A stretch of 64,000 bases of DNA. It comes from Paludibacteraceae bacterium. Lineage in GTDB: Bacteria > Bacteroidota > Bacteroidia > Bacteroidales > Paludibacteraceae. Shown in pieces: positions 7,232 to 16,530 of the stretch. The position numbers were made by a program, and so were the translations under genes. The DNA lies in contig JAFGVV010000005.1 of assembly GCA_016937795.1 (NCBI GenBank), positions 1 to 64,000 of the forward strand, in the 5' to 3' direction. Each line of letters starts with the position of its first letter. Position 1 is the stretch's first letter. The notes under the pieces were generated by a model. The model saw only the letters and a program-made list of their open reading frames with translations, was not told where the DNA came from and made no database searches.

Positions 7232-8227
7232 TCACTTCAACTTCTCCGTCAGTTTTCTGATTTCGAGTGTGGGCGAGCAACGGTTATAAAGAATCTGATA
7301 CACCGCATCCACGATAGGCATATTCACCCGATATTTTTCGTTAATTTCGTGAATACATTTTGTGGCGTAATAACCTTCGGCTATCATTTCCATTTCTATT
7401 TGTGCAGTTTTTACCGAATAGCCTTTTCCGATCATTGTACCAAACAGGCGGTTGCGGCTAAACTTTGAGTACGCAGTTACCAAAAGGTCGCCCAGATAAG
7501 CCGGTTCGTTGATGTCGCGATGCAATGGGTTAATGGCGTTGCAAAAGCGATTTATCTCCTGTATGGCGTTGGAAATAAGTACAGCCTGAAAATTGTCGCC
7601 ATATTTAAGTCCGTGACAAATACCTGCAGCAATGGAATAAATATTCTTCATTACGGATGAGTATTCAATTCCGAGCATATCTTCGCTGATGGAAGTACGG
7701 ATAAAACTTGTGGTAAATCGTTGTGCCAGGATGCGTGCCTTTTCGCGGTCGCTACAACCAATGGTAAGGTAGGAGAGACGTTCGAGCGCCACTTCCTCAG
7801 CGTGACAGGGACCGGCAAGCACAGCAATATTGTCTTTGGGTACATTATAAACCTGTTCGAAATAGTCCGAGACAATCATATTTTCGTCGGGGACAATACC
7901 CTTGATCGCCGAAATCACCATTTTTTTATCAAGTTTCCGACGCAGTTTTTTAAGGTGTTGCTTCAGAAATGGTGATGGTGTGGCCATGATCAGAATATCG
8001 GATGTGGCCACTACATGATTAATGTTGCTGGTAAATTTAATCCTGTCGGTGTCGAATTTAACACCTGTAAGATAGGATGGATTTTTGCTCAGACGAATAA
8101 ATTCATCAATTTGCTCCTGACGGCGCATATACCAATGAATTTCGTCGGAGTTGACCAATGCAATTTTCGCAATTGCTGTGGCCCAGCTTCCGCCTCCTAA
8201 TATTGCTATTTTACTTTTTTCGTTCAT
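7232..8227 (-). CDS. gpsA: NAD(P)H-dependent glycerol-3-phosphate dehydrogenase
   Basis: Reduces dihydroxyacetone phosphate to sn-glycerol-3-phosphate, the backbone of phospholipids. The Rossmann NAD-binding motif KIAILGGGSWATAIAKI is at the N-terminus, followed by SAIKGIVPDEN (catalytic-lysine region) and the C-terminal helical domain (GIEYSSVMKNIYSIAAGI, and later TMIGKGYSV). The open frame extends to 8254, but I place the start at 8227 (MNEKSKIAILGGG, 331 residues). The extra nine residues are encoded partly by a dispersed CCCCTAA repeat, and the glycine motif sits at the usual distance from the shorter start. It is downstream of lysS on the same strand, separated by an inverted repeat, and ends directly against a satellite tract. 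Confidence 0.93.
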   Translation of the reverse strand: MNEKSKIAILGGGSWATAIAKIALVNSDEIHWYMRRQEQIDEFIRLSKNPSYLTGVKFDTDRIKFTSNINHVVATSDILIMATPSPFLKQHLKKLRRKLDKKMVISAIKGIVPDENMIVSDYFEQVYNVPKDNIAVLAGPCHAEEVALERLSYLTIGCSDREKARILAQRFTTSFIRTSISEDMLGIEYSSVMKNIYSIAAGICHGLKYGDNFQAVLISNAIQEINRFCNAINPLHRDINEPAYLGDLLVTAYSKFSRNRLFGTMIGKGYSVKTAQIEMEMIAEGYYATKCIHEINEKYRVNMPIVDAVYQILYNRCSPTLEIRKLTEKLK

Positions 8228-8252
8228 AACTGCTTCAAATAAAACCCCTAAC

Positions 8253-8361
8253 AACCCCTAACCCCTAAAGGGGAAAAATTACATTTGTATATTTAACAAT
8301 TTTCTAATATCATAAGCCACTTCTAATCTCACTCCCGGTTCCCCTTTAGGGGTTAGGGGTT
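8253..8361. repeat. 23-bp inverted repeat between lysS and gpsA (CCCCTAAAGGGG family)
   Basis: Positions 8253-8275 are the reverse complement of 8339-8361, 63 bases apart. Each arm contains the internal palindrome CCCCTAAAGGGG or its reverse. A related element ending in CCCCTAAATCCCCC sits downstream of thrS (44164-44192). It could fold on the lysS-gpsA transcript as a large hairpin, but no T-run follows. Confidence 0.85.
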
Positions 8362-8365
8362 TTTC

Positions 8366-10093
8366 TTAATTAGGGGTTAATTCAATCCACTTCTGAACTT
8401 CTTCCTTCGTTGGATTGGTAAGTCCGAGTTTGTTCTTTTTGTTATATCCGCAAATGTCCTGATGGAATTTGTTCGGGTTCAGTCCCTTCAGCGCTTCGAT
8501 GGTGAGAATTCCTGTTTTGAGAATTACTTCGGCCCATTCGGCAGGGATGCCCATCTCCACAAATTTCTCCGGTCCATCTTTTTTAGCTGCTTTTTCGGGT
8601 TTCATCTGAGGGAAGAAAAGCACTTCCTGAATAGCCTGCTGACCGGTCATAAGCATCGCGAGGCGATCCATACCAATACCCATTCCCGAAGTAGGAGGCA
8701 TTCCATATTCGAGTGAGCGTACAAAATCCATATCGATAAACATGGCTTCGTCGTCGCCTTTTTCGCCCAGTTTAAGTTGCTCCTGAAAGCGCTCAAGCTG
8801 GTCGATTGGGTCGTTGAGTTCAGAGTATGCGTTGGCCAGTTCTTTGCCGTTTACCATAAGCTCAAAGCGTTCGGTAAGTTCGGGGTTTTCGCGGTGACGT
8901 TTACACAACGGGCTCATTTCCATTGGGTAGTCGGTGATAAATGTAGGCTGAATGTAGTTACCTTCGCATTTTTCGCCAAAAATTTCGTCAATCAGTTTGC
9001 CTTTTCCCATTGTTTCGTCGGCTTCTATATGCAATTGTTTGCATACTTCGCGCAGTTGCACATCGTTCATACCATTAATATCGATTCCGGTATGTTCTTT
9101 TATGGCATCGATCATGGTTACGCGTTTGAAAGGCGTTTTGAAACTAATGGTTTTCTCGCCAAGCTGAATTTCGGTCGTACCATTTACGTCGAGACAAATT
9201 TTCTCGATCATATTTTCGGTAAACTCCATCATCCAGTTGTAGTCCTTGTAAGCCACATAAATTTCCATGACTGTAAATTCGGGATTGTGGGTGCGGTCCA
9301 TCCCTTCGTTGCGGAAGTTTTTCGAAAACTCGTACACACCTTCGAAACCTCCCACAATAAGACGTTTCAGGTAAAGCTCGTTGGCAATACGCATATACAG
9401 CGGAATGTTGAGCGCATTGTGGTGCGTAATAAACGGACGGGCCGAAGCACCACCCGGAATGGGTTGAAGAACAGGAGTTTCCACTTCGATATAACCTTCG
9501 GCGTTGAAATACTCGCGCATTGAGTTATATACTTTTGTACGTTTGAGGAAAATATCTTTTACGCCTTCGTTCACTACCAAATCCACATAGCGCTGACGGT
9601 AACGTTGTTCGGGGTCTTCAAAAGCATCGAAAGCCACGCCGTCTTTATATTTTACAATGGGAAGTGGTTTGAGTGACTTGCTGAGTACAGTAAGTTCCTG
9701 TGCATGAACGCTTATTTCGCCCATTTGAGTGCGGAAAATATAGCCTTTTATGCCAATAAAATCGCCTATGTCGAGGAGTTTTTTGAATACTGTGTTGTAC
9801 ATTTCAGGCTGCGCTTCGGTGCTTATATCGTCGCGGCTGATATACACCTGAATACGTCCTTTCGAGTCCTGAAGTTCAACGAATGAAGCTTTGCCCATAA
9901 TACGGCGGCTCATTATTCGTCCGGCAATGCACACATTGGGACGTTCGGCTTCGTCGTTAAATTCAGCTTTTATATCTGTGGAAAATGCGTCGGTTGGATA
10001 CAGTGCGGCAGGATAAGGATCGATGCCAAGACTGCGTAACTCATTCAGACTTTGGCGTCTGAATAATTCTTGTTCACTAAGTTCTGTGCTCAT
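8366..10093 (-). CDS. lysS: Lysyl-tRNA synthetase, class II
   Basis: A 575-residue class II LysRS that charges tRNA-Lys. The N-terminal OB-fold anticodon-binding domain spans about 50-150 (NVCIAGRIMSRRIMGKASF). The catalytic core carries motif 2 as FRNEGMDRTHNPEFTVMEIY (about 261-280) and motif 3 as GMGIGMDRLAMLMTG (about 478-492). After motif 3 there is a roughly 75-residue C-terminal extension (GIPAEWAEVILKTGILTIEAL ...), which I believe is usual for the enzyme in Bacteroidota and explains the length over the ~500 residues of E. coli LysS. A TATTTTTG box at 10118-10125 (minus) is the probable -7 element. gpsA lies downstream in the same orientation. Confidence 0.96.
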   Translation of the reverse strand: MSTELSEQELFRRQSLNELRSLGIDPYPAALYPTDAFSTDIKAEFNDEAERPNVCIAGRIMSRRIMGKASFVELQDSKGRIQVYISRDDISTEAQPEMYNTVFKKLLDIGDFIGIKGYIFRTQMGEISVHAQELTVLSKSLKPLPIVKYKDGVAFDAFEDPEQRYRQRYVDLVVNEGVKDIFLKRTKVYNSMREYFNAEGYIEVETPVLQPIPGGASARPFITHHNALNIPLYMRIANELYLKRLIVGGFEGVYEFSKNFRNEGMDRTHNPEFTVMEIYVAYKDYNWMMEFTENMIEKICLDVNGTTEIQLGEKTISFKTPFKRVTMIDAIKEHTGIDINGMNDVQLREVCKQLHIEADETMGKGKLIDEIFGEKCEGNYIQPTFITDYPMEMSPLCKRHRENPELTERFELMVNGKELANAYSELNDPIDQLERFQEQLKLGEKGDDEAMFIDMDFVRSLEYGMPPTSGMGIGMDRLAMLMTGQQAIQEVLFFPQMKPEKAAKKDGPEKFVEMGIPAEWAEVILKTGILTIEALKGLNPNKFHQDICGYNKKNKLGLTNPTKEEVQKWIELTPN

Positions 10094-10117
10094 AATCTTT
10101 TTTTATACAAATTCGTG

Positions 10118-10125
10118 CAAAAATA
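10118..10125 (-). promoter_or_regulatory. Candidate -7 box for lysS
   Basis: TATTTTTG on the minus strand, about 25 bases upstream of the lysS ATG, matches TAnnTTTG. The -33 element is not convincing. Confidence 0.45.
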
Positions 10126-10233
10126 CAAAAAAAGAATGAGAATATGGCGAAAAAAGATTTATACAATGTGGATTACGGGCACAATATGGTTGTTTTTATT
10201 TTCTTGAAAACAATTATTTAAAAATCGAATTTT

Positions 10234-12252
10234 TTAGTCATTCACACATTCCAGTCTAATTGTAACACCTTTCCCGCTTTCACTTTCAATTTGCAGATCG
10301 GCATTAATGAGATAAGCACGCTCTTTCATGCCCAACATGCCATAGGAGTCGTTACGTTTTGGTGCACAGGCATCGAAACCTTTTCCGTTATCGGTTATCT
10401 CAAGATAATACCCGTTTTCGAGCATACCAAGCATAACGTGTACTTCGGTGGCTTTGGCGTGTTTGGCCACATTTGTAAGCGCTTCCTGTACAATACGGAA
10501 AAGTGCCACCGACTGCTCACGCGACAATTCGAGTTGATCTGATTCGGTACTAAAAATGGCTCTAACTTTATATCTTTCTTCAAATTTCTGTGTGTACTGG
10601 CGTATGGCATCCACTACGCCAAACATATCGAGTACTTCAGGACGCAGGTCGGTCATTATTTTGCGTGCTGTTGTAATGGTTTGATCCACAAGTGATGACA
10701 GATATATGAAGTTCTCGTTCATTTCAATACATTTATCACAACTTTGGGCATTGTTCTTTTTCATAAGCATACCCAGTTCCATTTTAACGGCTACGAGTAT
10801 TTGTCCCAGTTCATCGTGAATTTCGCGAGCCAGATTTACCCGCTCCTCTTCACGTATATTTTGCAAGTGAGCTGCAAACCTCTTCAGTTCACTTTGCGAT
10901 TTGAGCAATTGTAACTCCGATTTTTTTCTTTCGGTAATGTTTCGCACCATTACCACCACTTTTCCGTGAGAGAATGGAATAATGTGTGATTCGTAATCCT
11001 CAATCTTATTGTTAATTAAAAGATTATATTCAATTATACTTTCAGTATTGGTTTTTAAAACATGAGTTATTGTCGATACTATCTTTCCGGATACCTCATC
11101 AGGCAGTATATCGGTGACGTAGCGGTTTATGAAATCATCGGGTTTCAGGTAGAGGTCTACAGTTTTCCCTGATTTAAAATCGAGATATACACCCTTTTCG
11201 TTCATTACAAAAATTAAATCGGGAATGGCAGTGAGGATGGAGTTGGTATATTGCTGACTTTCCAACAATGCTTTTTCGATTTCTTTACGATGTGTAATGT
11301 TACGATGTGTACCAATGCAACGCTTGGCTTTTCCTTTTTCGTCGCGTTGCATGGCCATTCCTCTGTCCTGAATCCATATGTATTCACCGGATTTTGTAAT
11401 CATACGGTATTCTGAATCAAGTAATTCGGTGACACCATTTACAAAATCAATTACATCTCGATTAGCTTTTTCAATATCTTCCGGATGTATTTTTTCTTCC
11501 CAGCCTTTAATATTTCCGTACATTTCGGCATTTTTATATCCGAGCATTTGGGTAAGTGCCGGCGAGAAATAAACTTCGTTGGTCAGAATGTTCCAGTCCC
11601 AAAGCCCATCGCCTGAGCCATCAATGGCAAACCGCCAGCGTTCTTCACTTGTAGCTAAATCTTCTTCGTTCTGACGATTTTTGTGCTGGCGGAGCATTAA
11701 TAAACCTAACAGGATGCCGGCAACCGGATAAATAAATAATACCTGAAAAACGATAGTGTTGAAAGTAACGGATCGAATTGAGTCGGGTAACAGAAAAGTA
11801 CACAATAACATGATTAAGTGTACTATTACGCCCATTACTGCCAGCTCGGCAATCGTGTTTTTCTTTTCCCAGCCTGAGCGTAAATAGTGCCACAAAATCC
11901 CGATGATTCCTGAAGTAATCATGGTGGCAATTCCCATATAAAGTCCATCTCCACCAATCAAAAAGCGGTAAACGGAAAGGATAAGCACTGCTATGATAGT
12001 AGGAACAGCACCAAAAAATAAGCCTGCAATGGAAAGTAAAATTGTACGTGAGTCAAAGATTATCCCATCAATCATGGTCCAGGGAGTACGGATAAGCAAA
12101 TAACCTACCGCTGCTATAAATATCCCGGTTCCAATTTTATACATAAAACTATGTCCGGATTTTTTCCTGATCCAGAAATAGTCATACATCATGCTGAAAG
12201 CAAGTAATATGGCAACATTCTGTATAAGTGAGAGTAAGAAATCCTGTTTCAT
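10234..12252 (-). CDS. Membrane sensor histidine kinase: 5TM-LYT, two PAS, HisKA_3, HATPase
   Basis: A 672-residue sensor kinase. Residues 5-188 form a multi-helix membrane module of the 5TMR-LYT type (IFDSRTILLSIAGLFFGAVP, YRFLIGGDGLYMGIATMI). Two PAS domains follow (about 203-325 and 333-445). The NarL/DesK-type dimerisation domain has the H-box REEERVNLAREIHDELGQ with phospho-accepting His479. The ATPase domain has an N-box EALTNVAKHA (591-600), DNGKGFD (621-627) and a GMLGMKERA lid (638-646). Kinases of this class normally phosphorylate LuxR/NarL-type response regulators, but none is in this window. The last 200 residues closely resemble those of the next upstream kinase (12346-16377), so the two are probably related by duplication. 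Confidence 0.9.
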   Translation of the reverse strand: MKQDFLLSLIQNVAILLAFSMMYDYFWIRKKSGHSFMYKIGTGIFIAAVGYLLIRTPWTMIDGIIFDSRTILLSIAGLFFGAVPTIIAVLILSVYRFLIGGDGLYMGIATMITSGIIGILWHYLRSGWEKKNTIAELAVMGVIVHLIMLLCTFLLPDSIRSVTFNTIVFQVLFIYPVAGILLGLLMLRQHKNRQNEEDLATSEERWRFAIDGSGDGLWDWNILTNEVYFSPALTQMLGYKNAEMYGNIKGWEEKIHPEDIEKANRDVIDFVNGVTELLDSEYRMITKSGEYIWIQDRGMAMQRDEKGKAKRCIGTHRNITHRKEIEKALLESQQYTNSILTAIPDLIFVMNEKGVYLDFKSGKTVDLYLKPDDFINRYVTDILPDEVSGKIVSTITHVLKTNTESIIEYNLLINNKIEDYESHIIPFSHGKVVVMVRNITERKKSELQLLKSQSELKRFAAHLQNIREEERVNLAREIHDELGQILVAVKMELGMLMKKNNAQSCDKCIEMNENFIYLSSLVDQTITTARKIMTDLRPEVLDMFGVVDAIRQYTQKFEERYKVRAIFSTESDQLELSREQSVALFRIVQEALTNVAKHAKATEVHVMLGMLENGYYLEITDNGKGFDACAPKRNDSYGMLGMKERAYLINADLQIESESGKGVTIRLECVND

Positions 12253-12345
12253 ATACTTTGTTCGTTTTGGTGCTTATCGAATTTATTTATAAAATTCATG
12301 ATATAAGCAAAATGATTTATAAACCGATTAAAAAAGAGTTTTTAG

Positions 12346-15300
12346 TTATTTTTTAGTCGCATTGTAAGGCATCGTAATGGTAATGTGTGTACCTTGTCCG
12401 GGTTCACTTTCGATATGAAATACTGCTTCGAGCAGATAAGCCCTTTCCTTCATACCAATTAGTCCGTAGGAGTCATTTCTACGCTTAGCCTGAATGTCGA
12501 ACCCTTTACCATTGTCGCTTATGGTAAGCGCAATTTTTTTATCGTTAACAGGTGCTATATTGATATCCACTTTCGACGCAAATGCATGTTTTGCTACATT
12601 GTTTAGTGATTCCTGAATAATTCGGAAGAGCGCCAGCGAATGTTGTTGTTCTATTTTAAAATCAGAAATTTCGCAGTCGAATGTACATGATATATTAAAC
12701 CTTTCGCTGAATGAATTTATATACGAGCGCACGGCATCTTCGAAGCCGAGGATATCAAGCACTTCAGGCCGCAGGTTCGACATGATGCGTCGGGCTGTTT
12801 TGATGGTATTATCCACCTGTCCGGCAAGTCGCTTAAAGTGTGTCATAAACTCTTCGGAAGCTTCTTCGCGAATAAACTTCTGTGCTTTCATGCCCAGTAG
12901 TCCGAGGTCAATTTTTATGGCCACCAGAATTTGTCCCAAGTCGTCGTGTATTTCGCGTGCCAGCACCACACGTTCTTCTTCGCGAATATTTTGCAGGTGA
13001 GCCGCAAAGTTCTTTATTTGCTCCTGTGCTTTTATGCGGTCGGTAATGTCGATATCGAAACCAGCAATGGCTATTACTCTTCCGTTGACATACACCGGAA
13101 ATATAATTTGATGGAAATTAAGTTTTTTACCCTTAATTTGGTATTCAATTTCTTCATCGATTAATTTTCCCTGCATAACCATTTGGTTTTGCTGTTCCCA
13201 AAGCAATGCAGTTTCAGTCTCGATATTCGGATCTTCTGAAGGTTTTTTCCCAATTATTGTTCCGAATTTGTCCTGCATCATTTTGTTTTCCAGAATACCA
13301 ACATTTCTTGTGTCGCGTGCCCAAATCTGGAAAGGAGTATTGTCGATAAAAGTACGCAGAAACATCTCACTTTTCTCAAGTTCCTGTTCGGCTTGTTTGC
13401 GACGTGTGATGTCATAAAGTGTCAGCAAAATTTTTCGTTTACCTGAGGTCTCGATTACAGCAGTAGAACCTAATAAATATATTTCTTTTTCTTCGCCATT
13501 TAAAACCAGCGTGGTGTGATGTTCGAAATTTCGTTGCCCGATGGCTGAGCTGATGCTTCTGTCCACAGCATTTCGCAACGTACATTCATCGCAGTCGGGG
13601 CCAGCGCCACAATCGCCATAATCCACTGCTCCGATACAGCCCAGTACATTGCCAATAAGCTTACCAATGGTATGGTCGTCGAGCTGATGTGTGAATTCAC
13701 TAAATTCCATGTTTTGGAAAATAATGCGTCTGCTTTCGTCGAGCACGCAAAGCATTACAGGTGCATTGTCGTATATGGCTTTCAGTTCAAGTCGGCTTTC
13801 TTCGAGCGCTTTTTCGGCTTCGCGACGGTGTGTAATATCATGTAAAATACCTCCAATGCCTGTCTTTCCATTTTTAAGAAGCATTTGAAATTTGGTGAGT
13901 TCGTAAAAACGTTCGCCCAGTTTTTCGACACCAATCACGGGTTTGTCCGACATTAATGCTTGTCTGTCTGATGATGAACAGGGTATATGAACTTCGGGAC
14001 CCGATATTTCAGCATCAGTTTTATTTAAAATATCGTCTACATTTTTATTGAAGAACTGTGCCATTGCATCGTTGGCAACGAGGTATCTGAAGTTCTCGTC
14101 CTTCACAAAAATCATGTCCACATTGTTATTGACAAATGTGATGTATCTGTTTTCGCTTTCGAGCAAAGCTTCTTCGGCAGCTTTACGTGTTTTGTCGGCT
14201 TCTATGGCATTGAGTGCAAAACTAATGTCTTCGCCAATGGCTGACAGAAGTTTTAGCTCTTCGTTGTTGAAAAAGTCTGTTTCACCAGCATATATGCTTA
14301 GTATGCCGTACACTTTGTTTTGAAGCAGTAGCGGTATGCTAGCAAATGATTTATAGCCACGTTGTAAAGCTTCATCGCGTGTAAGCAATAGTCGCTTGTC
14401 AGTTTCGACATTGTTTGTACATACGATTTCCTTGCTAATAAGTGCCTGTGTAGTTGGTCCGATTCCTTTTGAAATGTTTTGAATTACGGGTTCCAGACTT
14501 TTCATATACCCGGCTTCGTAGCCTGCAAAACTCATTGGGGTGATATTGTCGGAAGATTCGTCGTAGAGACCAATCCATGCCATGCGAAAATGACCGTACA
14601 GAACGGCAATGTTACAAATTCGTTCGAGCAGCTCCCTGGTATCGTGAGTACGCACAATTGATTGATTGACCTGTCCGATAAGTGCATACAGACGACTGAG
14701 ATGTTTGATTTTTTCTTCGTCGTGTTTTCGGGCAGTGATTTCGGTAAAAACTCCTAAAAGCAATGGATTTTCACTTTCGATATCGAGAAATGAATTTTCG
14801 ACCTGTACCCATTTTCTTTGTCCGTTCCATAGCGTTATTTCTTTTTCGACATATGAGTCCACTTTACGATTTTTGAAACGATCGCGGTGTTTACGTAGTT
14901 TACGTTCGGTATCTCCCAAAGGATATACAGCACTTATTTTTGCGCCTGTAAGTTCCTCCTGAGTTCGCCCATAAATCCTGCAATAAGCATCGTTTACCCT
15001 TACAATGTTTCCATCGGAATCGGTAAGCCTCAGTCCGCTTCCTGAATTTTCCCAAACGGCTCTGAACTCTGCCTCGGATCGTATAAGTTTAACTTCTGCT
15101 TTTTTACGTTCGGTAACGTCGCGGGCAATAAATACGAGTTTCGATATTATACCATCTTTATCTTTTATTGATCCACCTTTGACTTCAATATCAAAAGTTG
15201 ATCCATCTTTGCGTATGCTTTTGTACTCGTGAGGGCCAGAGTGAATTCCCTGTTGCATGTTTGTGAAATTTGAAACAGCCCTGCTGTAGTCGTCCGGATG

Positions 15301-16377
15301 TATAAAGTCGAGTAGCATTTTTGTACTTAACTCATTGTAATCGTCATAACCATAGGTGCTTAGTATTGTGGGTGAGGCCATTACAATTTTACCCTGAGTG
15401 TCGGTTGTAAGCACAATGTCGGGTGTTGAGTTCAGCACTGCTTTGTATAGCGCTTCGCTGTCGGCAAGTGCCTGTTGCATAAGTTTTTGTTCGGTAATGT
15501 CCTGAATAACTCCAAATGCGCGACGCTGTTTTTCATCAAAGTTTGCAAGACAAAGTAAATCGATTATTTCATTACTAATCTGATTTCTGATTTTTACTTC
15601 GATCGAAAAGGTTTCGTTATTCTCAACCAGGTTTATGTATTTCTCTTTGAATGGCTGATGATATTCTAATAGCGTCATTGCTAACACCTCTTCGGGGGTG
15701 AGTGCATTCTTATCGGTTCCCAACAGTACTTTAGCTCCTACAGAGGCATATAACATGCGTTCGTCCAGGTCGAGTTCCCAGTTTCCCGATTTTGAAGCCA
15801 GTTCGGCACGTTGTAATCGTGCTTCACTTTTTCTAAGTTCAGCTTCAGTTCGTCGTCGTTGTTCATTTTCGTTCTTAAGGTCTTCGAGCAGGTTAAGCGT
15901 AGCTTTGTGAGTGAGCTCTAATTCGCGGGTGCGTTCGTTGATTATGTCGGAAAGTCTGATATGTTCATTGTGCCGTGTCAGACTGGCCTGACGTATTTTG
16001 AACATTGCCCGTATTTGAGCTTTCAGTTCGCTTTCGTCGATGGGTTTCGACAAAAAGGCTTCGGCACCAGCCTCCAGACCTTTTATCCGGCTTTCCTTTT
16101 CGTCGCGAATGGCAGTTACAAAAACCACCGGTGTGTCAACAAGTTCGTTTATTTGTTTTAGTTTACGACAGGTTTCGTAGCCGTCCATGCCAGGCATCAA
16201 TATGTCGAGCAATATCACATCAGGTACAATTTTTTTAGCCTCTTCGATACCTTTCTGACCTGAGTCAGCCGTAAAAACGATTGCAGCCGGAAAGGACTCG
16301 AGTAAGAGTGCTTTTATGGTAATCAGATTGTCGGAATTATCGTCGATGGCCAGTATTCGGATATTATTTATGTCCAT
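12346..16377 (-). CDS. Hybrid multi-sensor kinase: REC, PAS x3, GAF, PAS x3, HisKA_3, HATPase
   Basis: A 1343-residue soluble protein. The N-terminal receiver has the acidic pair Asp12/Asp13, phospho-acceptor Asp58 (ILLDILMPGMDGYE) and Lys111 (FLSKPIDESE). A short coiled coil, three PAS repeats, a GAF domain (about 560-725, LYALIGQVNQSIVRTHDTRE) and three more PAS repeats follow. The NarL-type kinase core has H-box REEERVVLAREIHDDLGQ with His1144, N-box ESLNNVAKHA (about 1256) and DNGKGFD (1288-1294). The fifth PAS carries a cysteine cluster (GDCGAGPDCDECTLR, about residues 915-930). The receiver-first order suggests that a partner kinase drives this protein, which then phosphorylates another protein. 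It is in a same-strand block with the neighbouring kinases. Confidence 0.9.
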   Translation of the reverse strand: MDINNIRILAIDDNSDNLITIKALLLESFPAAIVFTADSGQKGIEEAKKIVPDVILLDILMPGMDGYETCRKLKQINELVDTPVVFVTAIRDEKESRIKGLEAGAEAFLSKPIDESELKAQIRAMFKIRQASLTRHNEHIRLSDIINERTRELELTHKATLNLLEDLKNENEQRRRTEAELRKSEARLQRAELASKSGNWELDLDERMLYASVGAKVLLGTDKNALTPEEVLAMTLLEYHQPFKEKYINLVENNETFSIEVKIRNQISNEIIDLLCLANFDEKQRRAFGVIQDITEQKLMQQALADSEALYKAVLNSTPDIVLTTDTQGKIVMASPTILSTYGYDDYNELSTKMLLDFIHPDDYSRAVSNFTNMQQGIHSGPHEYKSIRKDGSTFDIEVKGGSIKDKDGIISKLVFIARDVTERKKAEVKLIRSEAEFRAVWENSGSGLRLTDSDGNIVRVNDAYCRIYGRTQEELTGAKISAVYPLGDTERKLRKHRDRFKNRKVDSYVEKEITLWNGQRKWVQVENSFLDIESENPLLLGVFTEITARKHDEEKIKHLSRLYALIGQVNQSIVRTHDTRELLERICNIAVLYGHFRMAWIGLYDESSDNITPMSFAGYEAGYMKSLEPVIQNISKGIGPTTQALISKEIVCTNNVETDKRLLLTRDEALQRGYKSFASIPLLLQNKVYGILSIYAGETDFFNNEELKLLSAIGEDISFALNAIEADKTRKAAEEALLESENRYITFVNNNVDMIFVKDENFRYLVANDAMAQFFNKNVDDILNKTDAEISGPEVHIPCSSSDRQALMSDKPVIGVEKLGERFYELTKFQMLLKNGKTGIGGILHDITHRREAEKALEESRLELKAIYDNAPVMLCVLDESRRIIFQNMEFSEFTHQLDDHTIGKLIGNVLGCIGAVDYGDCGAGPDCDECTLRNAVDRSISSAIGQRNFEHHTTLVLNGEEKEIYLLGSTAVIETSGKRKILLTLYDITRRKQAEQELEKSEMFLRTFIDNTPFQIWARDTRNVGILENKMMQDKFGTIIGKKPSEDPNIETETALLWEQQNQMVMQGKLIDEEIEYQIKGKKLNFHQIIFPVYVNGRVIAIAGFDIDITDRIKAQEQIKNFAAHLQNIREEERVVLAREIHDDLGQILVAIKIDLGLLGMKAQKFIREEASEEFMTHFKRLAGQVDNTIKTARRIMSNLRPEVLDILGFEDAVRSYINSFSERFNISCTFDCEISDFKIEQQHSLALFRIIQESLNNVAKHAFASKVDINIAPVNDKKIALTISDNGKGFDIQAKRRNDSYGLIGMKERAYLLEAVFHIESEPGQGTHITITMPYNATKK

Positions 16378-16530
16378 AATGCATATTAGAAATTAAATTT
16401 TCTCGAAGCAACAAATTTATTAAAACTTTTGCAACTTTCGTGTGTTTTGGCATTGCCGAAGTGGCGATTATTGTTTTATAAGATATATTTTTATAAATAT
16501 GATGCTGATAGTTTTACTTTTGCTGAAGTT

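Noticed and set aside
8228..8254. Longer gpsA start at 8254
   Set aside because: The extra nine codons partly derive from a dispersed CCCCTAA repeat, and the NAD-binding motif fits the ATG at 8227.
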